The notes beneath the pieces were generated by a model. It was given only the letters and a program-made list of their open reading frames with translations. It was not told the origin of the DNA and did no database searches. Both the position numbers and the translations under genes were made by a program. From assembly GCF_019468565.1 (NCBI RefSeq), contig NZ_CP080521.1, positions 8,928,001 to 8,992,000 on the forward strand: a stretch of DNA of 64,000 nt. Reading direction: 5' to 3'. Origin of the DNA: Pseudonocardia sp. DSM 110487. GTDB lineage: Bacteria > Actinomycetota > Actinomycetes > Mycobacteriales > Pseudonocardiaceae. Shown in pieces: positions 59,350 to 64,000 of this stretch (positions are counted from its first letter, which is position 1; every line of letters begins with the position of its first letter).

Positions 59350-59895
59350 CTGGACCCCGTAGAGATCAACGCAGGACTCTGGTACCTGCGCGCCCTCCGC
59401 TGCGACGACCGCGTGGACGACCGGCAGGCGGTGGTCGCGTCCAGCCTCGACCCGGAGATCGCGCGGTGGCGACACCGTCCGCCGGCCGACCCCGCGGACG
59501 CGGAGGCCTACATCCGGCGGCGAGCCGCCGAGTGGCAGCGTGACGAGCGGTATTCCTGGGCCGTGTGCGAGGCGACCACCGGCGAGATGCTCGGCGAGGT
59601 GGAGCTCAACGAGCTCGACCTCTGCCACGGCACCGCCGAGGTGGCGTGCTGGGCGCTCCCGGCGGCACGCGGGCGCGGCATGACCACCACAGCGGTCTCC
59701 GCCGTGCTGCGGTTCGCGTACGGCGGGCTCGGGCTGCACCGGGTGACCTACGCCTGGGCGGACGGCAACACCGCCTCCGGGCGCGTGGCGGAGAAGTGCG
59801 GCTTCCGGATCGAGGGGCGCCAGCGCGAGGCCTGGGCGGTGGACGGGCGCCGGATGGACGTCCACATTGCAGGCCGACTGGCGACGGACTGTTGA
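59350..59895 (+). CDS. GNAT-family acetyltransferase, possible CTG start
   Basis: GNAT fold of the RimJ type: EIARWRHRPPADPADAEAYI, LGEVELNELDLCHGTAEVAC, ALPAARGRGMTTTAVSAVLR (acetyl-CoA loop GRGM) and NTASGRVAEKCGFRIEGRQR. The first standard start is a GTG at 59413 (160 residues), which would cut off strand 1. In frame upstream, from the CTG at 59350, reads LDPVEINAGLWYLRALRCDD, which fits the usual N-terminal strand (181 residues). Begins 6 bp after the accA3 stop. Substrate unknown. Confidence 0.8.
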   Translation: MDPVEINAGLWYLRALRCDDRVDDRQAVVASSLDPEIARWRHRPPADPADAEAYIRRRAAEWQRDERYSWAVCEATTGEMLGEVELNELDLCHGTAEVACWALPAARGRGMTTTAVSAVLRFAYGGLGLHRVTYAWADGNTASGRVAEKCGFRIEGRQREAWAVDGRRMDVHIAGRLATDC

Positions 59896-60123
59896 CGATC
59901 GACTACACCGCGACTTAACGTCAGCGGGCCAGGTGATTCCACAGCAACCGCACCGTGCTGAACAAGTGCATAGCGGAAAGCAGTGACTACCCGTGTGACA
60001 ACCGACCACGGGGCCCGGTGATCCCGCCACGCGGAACGCCGCGCCGCGGATCCGTTCACCACGCTGGCTCAGGCCGCGCCGTGAACACGCCACGCACGTC
60101 CACATCGGCGACCAGGATCCGTC

Positions 60124-60603
60124 ATGCCCCCCGACACATTCATCACCAGTCATATCCATACCGACGGGCCGATACCCGGCCCCCACTCCCTGCTCACCCT
60201 CGTCTCCGCTGCATACCCACGCAGCGGCGGGCGACCGACCTCCGTGTTCACCACCAACGTCCGAGAGCTGCCCGGAGCCACCCTCCACCCGCTCGCCCTC
60301 CAGTCCTGGAGACGTCGGTCGGAGGACTGGCTCTCCACCCGGCGGGCCAGCCGACCCCCTGCCCCTGCGATGAACGCCTACGCCAGCTGGGTCAACCGGC
60401 TGCCGGGACGTCCGGTGTTCGTCACCGACACCGCTGATCCGGACTACCTGTTCCTCTACTGGTACTTGCAGCGGTTCACCGGGGACTGGCCCTTCGCCAG
60501 CACCCGGGGCGATGCGGAGCTCCACCGCCGCCTCGCCTGCACGACCCTCTGCCCGCTCACCGGGTGTCGCACCGCCGACGCGGCGCTGGCCCGGACGAGC
60601 TGA
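60124..60603 (+). pseudogene. Degenerate 3'-5' exonuclease-like protein
   Basis: 159 residues, ATG. It closely resembles a family of DnaQ-like exonucleases in which the N-terminus is typically DVEADGPIPG, then AAY..., FSANLETLPGA, LPGRPVFVAYP and DFLFVYWYL. Here the acidic DxE pair is lost (SHIHTDGPIPGPHS), the second region is VRELPGATLHP, and LPGRPVFVTDTADPDYLFLYWYLQRFTG still matches. The last motifs (DIKSYA-type) are gone and the protein ends early. Likely inactive or decaying; it could also be a non-catalytic paralogue. Confidence 0.65.
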
Positions 60604-60616
60604 CGGAGCACGCCAC

Positions 60617-60646
60617 CGGCCGGTGCGTGGGCCCGCGCACCGGCCG
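60617..60646 (+). terminator. Hairpin after the exonuclease-like gene
   Basis: CGGCCGGTGCG (60617-60627) pairs with CGCACCGGCCG (60636-60646) across an 8-nt loop, 14 bp past the stop. No U tract. Confidence 0.7.
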
Positions 60647-60754
60647 TCGGCGTATCCGGCACCCATCTGCTCGCTCCGACACGACCGTTCGCACTCGCAC
60701 ACGTTTCCGCGCGATCCGCCCTCCCGGTCGGGCGAGCGACCTAGCGTCCCGCTC

Positions 60755-61540
60755 GTGACCGAAACCCTCTCCCCTGCTCTCGACACCCGCCGGCACGTCC
60801 TCAGCACCGCAGAGTTCGATGTGCTGTGGGAGTGGCTCGGGCTGGCGCCCACGCCCGTCGTCCTGCAGCTCGCGTCCCCCGGTCGCACCCACAGCGAGCG
60901 GAGGGCGATCCAGACCGCGGCGTGGCAGGGCCTCCGTCAGCGGGAGCTCGCCGGCTCCGACGGGCCCGACCCGGAGCTGGCGCGGCTCATGCACCTGCTC
61001 GCCCGGCCGGAGGAACAGCTGGAGCTACGTGCATGGTGGGGCCGTGAGGTGCGGGTGCTCGGCGCAGGCCGGCACGGCGCGGGCGCGCTCGCGCTGCGCG
61101 AGGCCGACAGCGTGGTCGTCACGGCATGCGGCTCGCTCCCGTCCGCGCTGCTCGGTGCCTTCCCGCCGGCCGATCGCGGTCCGGGGCGCGCGTGCACGGT
61201 GCCCAGCGCGGTCCTCGCGGCGGCCCCGGCGGCCAAGATGCGGCCGGCGCTGATCGGGGCCGGTGTGCCATCGGCCGAGGCGGCGCTGCTCGCGACGATG
61301 GTCGCAGGCACCCGACAGCGAGCCCAGGTCGTGGCGCTCGCTGCAGACCGGTGGGGCGTCCTGCGTCGGGCCGGCGGCGTGCTGGGTGTGCTGGACGGGC
61401 CGCGCGGCCGCTACCTGCTCACCCGCAGCACCGGCGAGGACGGCGTGGAGTGGGCGACGATCGCCCCGGCCGACGACCGGCAGCTGCGGCACCGGATCTC
61501 CGAGCTGCTCGCCACGGCGGTGGCGGCCGCGGCCCGCTGA
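60755..61540 (+). CDS. EspG-family ESX secretion-associated protein, orphan
   Basis: 261 residues from the GTG at 60755, close behind a TAGCGT-type -10 (possibly leaderless). EspG signature: RHVLSTAEFDVLWEWLGLAP, PTPVVLQLASPGRTHSERR, and the middle domain with GWWGRE-like RAWWGREVRVLGAG. EspG binds PE-PPE type heterodimers in the cytosol and delivers them to ESX secretion. No WXG100, PE/PPE or Ecc gene is present in the window, so it acts with partners elsewhere or on other LXG-like cargo. Confidence 0.85.
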   Translation: MTETLSPALDTRRHVLSTAEFDVLWEWLGLAPTPVVLQLASPGRTHSERRAIQTAAWQGLRQRELAGSDGPDPELARLMHLLARPEEQLELRAWWGREVRVLGAGRHGAGALALREADSVVVTACGSLPSALLGAFPPADRGPGRACTVPSAVLAAAPAAKMRPALIGAGVPSAEAALLATMVAGTRQRAQVVALAADRWGVLRRAGGVLGVLDGPRGRYLLTRSTGEDGVEWATIAPADDRQLRHRISELLATAVAAAAR

Positions 61541-61661
61541 GCGAGCTTGCGAGCGAATCGACGTCACAGCGCCTGCGCCCAGCGCGCGAGCTTGCGAGCG
61601 CGCCAATCGATAGAGCGCCCGGCGAAGCCGGCCGAGCGCAGCGAGGCCGAGCGGTGAGCGC

Positions 61662-62021
61662 CTACTTGCGGAGGCCGGAGGTCACCCCGCGGCCGGCGAC
61701 GGCCCCTGCCACCCCGGCGAGCACGGTCAGCCCGGCCAGCACGATCGCGAGGAATCCGAGTCCGGACACGAGCAGCCCGACCCCCGCCGACACGGCACCG
61801 ACGGCGAGACCGGTACGTGCCACACCGGGGCCGGTGCGATCACGGGTGACGAACCGGGCGGCCGCCGCGGTGAGGACCAGGGCGAGCAGCCCGCTGAGCG
61901 GAGCCACCAGCGCGGTCGGCGGCAGCACGAAGTAGGTGACGTCGTCCACGAGCTGCGCGCCGACCCCGGCGAGCAGCGCGGCCCCGACGGGCACGCGGGA
62001 CGTGGCAGGCAAGGTGGTCAT
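61662..62021 (-). CDS. Small four-helix membrane protein
   Basis: 119 residues from the ATG at 62019-62021. About four helices (AALLAGVGAQLVDDVTYFVL, ALVAPLSGLLALVLTAAAA, GLAVGAVSAGVGLLVSGLGF, VLAGLTVLAGVAGAVAG). No domain recognised. The gap to EspG holds duplicated GAGCTTGCGAGCG sequence. Convergent with the EspG gene and divergent from the repeat array and nuclease gene. A putative membrane protein of unknown function. Confidence 0.7.
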   Translation of the reverse strand: MTTLPATSRVPVGAALLAGVGAQLVDDVTYFVLPPTALVAPLSGLLALVLTAAAARFVTRDRTGPGVARTGLAVGAVSAGVGLLVSGLGFLAIVLAGLTVLAGVAGAVAGRGVTSGLRK

Positions 62022-62094
62022 GCCGCCGATCGTCCGCGCCGCGGTACCCGGCAACATCCGGGATCCCCCGGACCCACCCCCGACCCACAACCCC

Positions 62095-62213
62095 GCGAGT
62101 CGCGGTCTAGATGCACGCGAGTCGCGGTCTCCATGCGCGCGAGTCGCGGTCTCCATGCGCGCGAGTCGCGGTCTCCGTGCACGCGAGTCGCGGTCTGGAT
62201 GCGCGCGAGTCGG
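62095..62213. repeat. Tandem array of a 22-bp repeat, about 5.5 copies
   Basis: Units at 62095-62116, 62117-62138, 62139-62160, 62161-62182 and 62183-62204 each begin GCGAGTCGCGGTCT and vary only in the last 8 bp (AGATGCAC, CCATGCGC, CCGTGCAC, GGATGCGC). A partial sixth follows. No unique spacers, so not a CRISPR. The same unit occurs after maf (53327) and, inverted, at 63324. Confidence 0.85.
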
Positions 62214-62312
62214 GGCCCGGACGAAGCCGAGTTATCCACATCGACGTCTCGTTATCCACAGCCACCGACATGGTCTGTCCACGGGTCGGCAGCGGCCGCG
62301 ATCGTGATCCAC

Positions 62313-63287
62313 GTGGATACCTCGCCCCTCGGCCTGCACGGCGCGATGTCGCGGCAGGACGCCATCATCCGATTCGGTGCCCAGGAGGTGCGCCGGATGC
62401 AGGAGTCCGGACGCTGGCAGGCCCCGTGGTCAGGCGTCCTCGTCGACGCGGACCGGCTCACCGACCCCCTCACGCGCGCTTCCGCAGCACTCGCGCTCGC
62501 CGGCCCCGACGCGGTGCTCGGCGGGCCAACCGCGGCCTATGTGCACGGCTGCCGCAGTGTGGAGCCGCTGCCGGTTCATCTCGTCGTGCCCTACGGCCAC
62601 TGGCTACGTTCTCGTCCCGGCTTGGACGTGCACAACGGCCGGTTCCTCGACACGGATCGGGAGACCCAAAACGAGTTGGCCGTGCTGAGCCTTGAACGCG
62701 TGCTCACGGACATGCTCTGCCGGGCGCGGCCCTCCGATGCCCTTGCGGTGGTCGACGAGGCGCTGGCGATGACTGATCCGGATCGCAGAGAGGCGTTTCG
62801 AGCGGTCATCGCGCGAAGGCTGGAGCGGCGCCGGGACCCACGAGGTACGCGCCGAGGAGCGCGAATCCTCGGCGTGGCGACGGGCCGAGCCGAGTCGCCG
62901 GCCGAGAGCTGGTTCCTATGGCGGATCGTCGACTGTGGCTTCCCCACGCCCGAGGTCAACTGGTCATTGCGCGGGCCGGACGGCCGTGAGATCCGTCGGC
63001 TGGACTACGCGTGGCCGGAGCTGCGGATCGCGGTCGAGTACAACGGCTATGCCGTGCACAAGGGGCGCGAGGCCGAGGACGCGGCGCGCATCGACGATCT
63101 GCGCCGCAGGGGCTGGATAGTCATCGTCGTAGAGGCCGAGGACCTTGCGCGTCCCGGGCGATTCGAAACGGCCCTCGAACAGGCGTTCCAGCAGCGCGGA
63201 GTCGACGTGAGCCGGCGCACTCCGCGCTCCCTCGAGGGACGGCGGCACCGGGAACCGCGGGAGCGCCGTGTCCGGGCTTCTCGTTGA
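62313..63287 (+). CDS. DUF559/Vsr-like nuclease with AbiEi-type N-terminus
   Basis: 324 residues from a GTG at 62313; a GTG at 62304 and ATG at 62346 are alternatives, and none has a clear ribosome site. The N-terminal 100 residues (AMSRQDAIIRFGAQEVRRM, then SGVLVDADRLTDPLTRASAA) resemble the winged-helix module of AbiEi-like antitoxin proteins. The C-terminal part (about 215-300) has the Vsr-like pattern EVNWSLRGPDGREIRRLDYA followed by LRIAVEYNGYAVH and WIVIVVEAEDL. This combination is common and multicopy in actinobacteria, function unknown. Flanked on both sides by 22-bp repeat arrays. Confidence 0.75.
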   Translation: MDTSPLGLHGAMSRQDAIIRFGAQEVRRMQESGRWQAPWSGVLVDADRLTDPLTRASAALALAGPDAVLGGPTAAYVHGCRSVEPLPVHLVVPYGHWLRSRPGLDVHNGRFLDTDRETQNELAVLSLERVLTDMLCRARPSDALAVVDEALAMTDPDRREAFRAVIARRLERRRDPRGTRRGARILGVATGRAESPAESWFLWRIVDCGFPTPEVNWSLRGPDGREIRRLDYAWPELRIAVEYNGYAVHKGREAEDAARIDDLRRRGWIVIVVEAEDLARPGRFETALEQAFQQRGVDVSRRTPRSLEGRRHREPRERRVRASR

Positions 63288-63323
63288 GCCTGGAGCGCGC
63301 GAACCTGCGTCATCCCACAACTC

Positions 63324-63389
63324 CTGCACCCAGAGCGCGACTCGCGTACATCGAGACCGCGACTCGCGTGCACCCAGAGCGCGACTCGC
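63324..63389. repeat. Three inverted copies of the 22-bp repeat
   Basis: Units at 63324-63345, 63346-63367 and 63368-63389, each the complement of the GCGAGTCGCG unit (end GCGACTCGC). Together with 62095-62213 they bracket the nuclease gene in opposite orientation. They lie between convergent genes (stops at 63287 and 63400). Confidence 0.8.
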
Positions 63390-63399
63390 GGGGGTTGGG

Positions 63400-63855
63400 T
63401 CAGAGGGACTTGCGGCTGGGGCGGCTGCGCAGTGCCGCCACGTAGTCGTCGGGGGCACCCGCCTGTTCGGCGGCGTCCGCGATGACCCCGAGGTAGCGGG
63501 CGCTGGGGAGGCCGCCCTCGTAGGCGTCGAGCACGTAGACCCACGCGAGGACGTCGCCTTCGAGGGTGTGCACCCGTAGCCGCAGCTTCTTGTGCAGGCC
63601 GAGCTCGCCGCCCTCCCAGCGGTCGAGCTGCGCGGTGTCGAGGTCGGAGACGTCGTAGAGCACGACGAACACCTGCGAGTCCGGGTCCTCGACGACGGTG
63701 GAGAGCGCGCCCTCCCAGCCGAAGTCCTCGCCGCCGAACGTCAACCGCCACCCCATGAGCCACCCGGAACCCGCCATCGGCGAGTGCGGGGCACGCTCCT
63801 TCATCTGGGCAGGATCCATGTTCGACCCGTAGGCGGCGTACAGCGGCACCGCCAC
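63400..63855 (-). CDS. Gamma-glutamylcyclotransferase-like protein
   Basis: 151 residues, GTG start. LYAAYGSNMDPAQMKERAP is the GGCT substrate loop, and VLYDVSDLDTAQLDRWEG follows with the acidic residue region. The BtrG/GGCT fold cleaves gamma-glutamyl bonds to 5-oxoproline or acts on related amide substrates. In actinobacteria without glutathione the natural substrate is unknown. Divergent from the lpdA-type gene 68 bp away, as in mycobacteria (near Rv3303c/Rv3304, from memory). Confidence 0.86.
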   Translation of the reverse strand: MAVPLYAAYGSNMDPAQMKERAPHSPMAGSGWLMGWRLTFGGEDFGWEGALSTVVEDPDSQVFVVLYDVSDLDTAQLDRWEGGELGLHKKLRLRVHTLEGDVLAWVYVLDAYEGGLPSARYLGVIADAAEQAGAPDDYVAALRSRPSRKSL

Positions 63856-63923
63856 AGAGTAGAGCGACGCGTCCCGCGTACGGTGCTCGGGGAACGGAAT
63901 CGGACAAAGGAGGGCCTGCTCCG

Positions 63924-64000
63924 GTGACGCGAATCGTGATCATGGGTGGCGGACCGGCGGGCTATGAGGCCGCCCTTGTGGCAGCCCAGCACGGCAGTGA
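63924..64000 (+). CDS. NAD(P)H-quinone dehydrogenase / LpdA-like flavoprotein, N-terminal part
   Basis: Only the first 25 codons are inside the window. From the GTG at 63924 the protein reads VTRIVIMGGGPAGYEAALVA, a GxGxxG-type FAD-binding loop in the form typical of the actinobacterial lpdA (Rv3303c) family, a quinone reductase related to dihydrolipoamide dehydrogenase. RBS AAAGGAGGG at 63906-63914. The rest must be read in the next segment. Confidence 0.75.
   Translation, partial: MTRIVIMGGGPAGYEAALVAAQHGS

Noticed and set aside
59955..60437. Open frame overlapping the exonuclease-like gene
   Set aside because: Rich in Pro/Arg/His with no fold. It is the other frame of the gene at 60124, whose motifs are recognisable.
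62095..62213. Possible CRISPR array
   Set aside because: Period 22 bp with no unique spacers, only tail variation of 8 bp, and no cas genes. It is a tandem repeat.
62133..62312. N-terminal extension of the DUF559 gene running through the repeat array
   Set aside because: The residues come from translating the 22-bp repeat (a repeating Ser-Arg-Gly-Leu-type pattern), so they are not expected to be part of the protein.

Overview
The window is very GC-rich and densely coded, with frequent GTG starts, many 4-8 bp gene overlaps and actinobacterial marker genes (WhiB2, FbiA/FbiB for coenzyme F420, an EspG-like protein, a conservon, AccA3/AccD5/AccE5). It looks like a chromosomal segment of a mycolata or Pseudonocardiaceae relative; Pseudonocardia is my best guess, from general resemblance rather than a search. 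As I recall the Mycobacterium tuberculosis gene order, the backbone follows Rv3255c-Rv3285: manA, SIS protein, manB, DUF3499 protein, metallopeptidase-like protein, whiB2, fbiA/fbiB, manC, LCP protein, TIGR03089 protein, fadE25-like gene, purE, purK, GtrA, PH protein, birA, accD5, accE5, maf, sseA, SufE-like gene, accA3. An lpdA-like gene begins at the right edge. Other genes are interleaved with this backbone.

Layout. 1-5.3 kb: ArsR/SRPBCC pair (cut by the left edge), amino acid permease, cation diffusion facilitator, and a TetR/DUF418 divergent pair with a clear operator. 5.4-16.5 kb: GDP-mannose supply (manA, SIS protein, manB, manC), whiB2, an M50 protease, F420 genes with an overlapping NUDIX gene, and a DNA glycosylase. 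16.7-22 kb: homocysteine methyltransferase, TPR protein, glycosyltransferase, LCP ligase and TIGR03089 protein. 22-28 kb: acyltransferase, two TetR systems, esterase, GrpB, acyl-CoA dehydrogenase and a DUF7455 protein. 28.3-40.7 kb: purine genes, GtrA, a two-component system, DinB, HisN, MaoC, an LLM flavin enzyme, Uma2, HMG-CoA lyase, PH protein, BirA and the acyl-CoA carboxylase beta and epsilon subunits. 40.8-57.4 kb: an accessory-rich section with three loci encoding Gly-rich-tailed membrane proteins, a complete conservon, an orphan hypX, an ABC importer with an enolase-superfamily dehydratase, maf, a CPA1 antiporter, sseA and a SufE-like gene. 57.6-64 kb: accA3, GNAT, a degenerate exonuclease, an orphan EspG, and a DUF559-type nuclease gene bracketed by arrays of a 22-bp repeat.

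The most novel signal is regulatory. Three separate loci (starts at 40956, 52018 and 56503) each encode membrane-anchored proteins with low-complexity Gly/Ser tails, two of them with Cys, and each is preceded by the same 52-53 bp element. The element starts with ACCTCAA, carries a second AAGA-containing half one helical turn later and ends in ACACT. This suggests a small co-regulated set of surface or peptide-like products, one of them a TIGR04222 membrane protein, scattered through the acc/maf/sse block. A second signal is a 22-bp repeat arrayed at three intergenic sites, two of which flank a nuclease gene in opposite orientation.

Several other palindromic repeat families fill the intergenic regions. 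No tRNA, rRNA, CRISPR array or insertion sequence was recognised.
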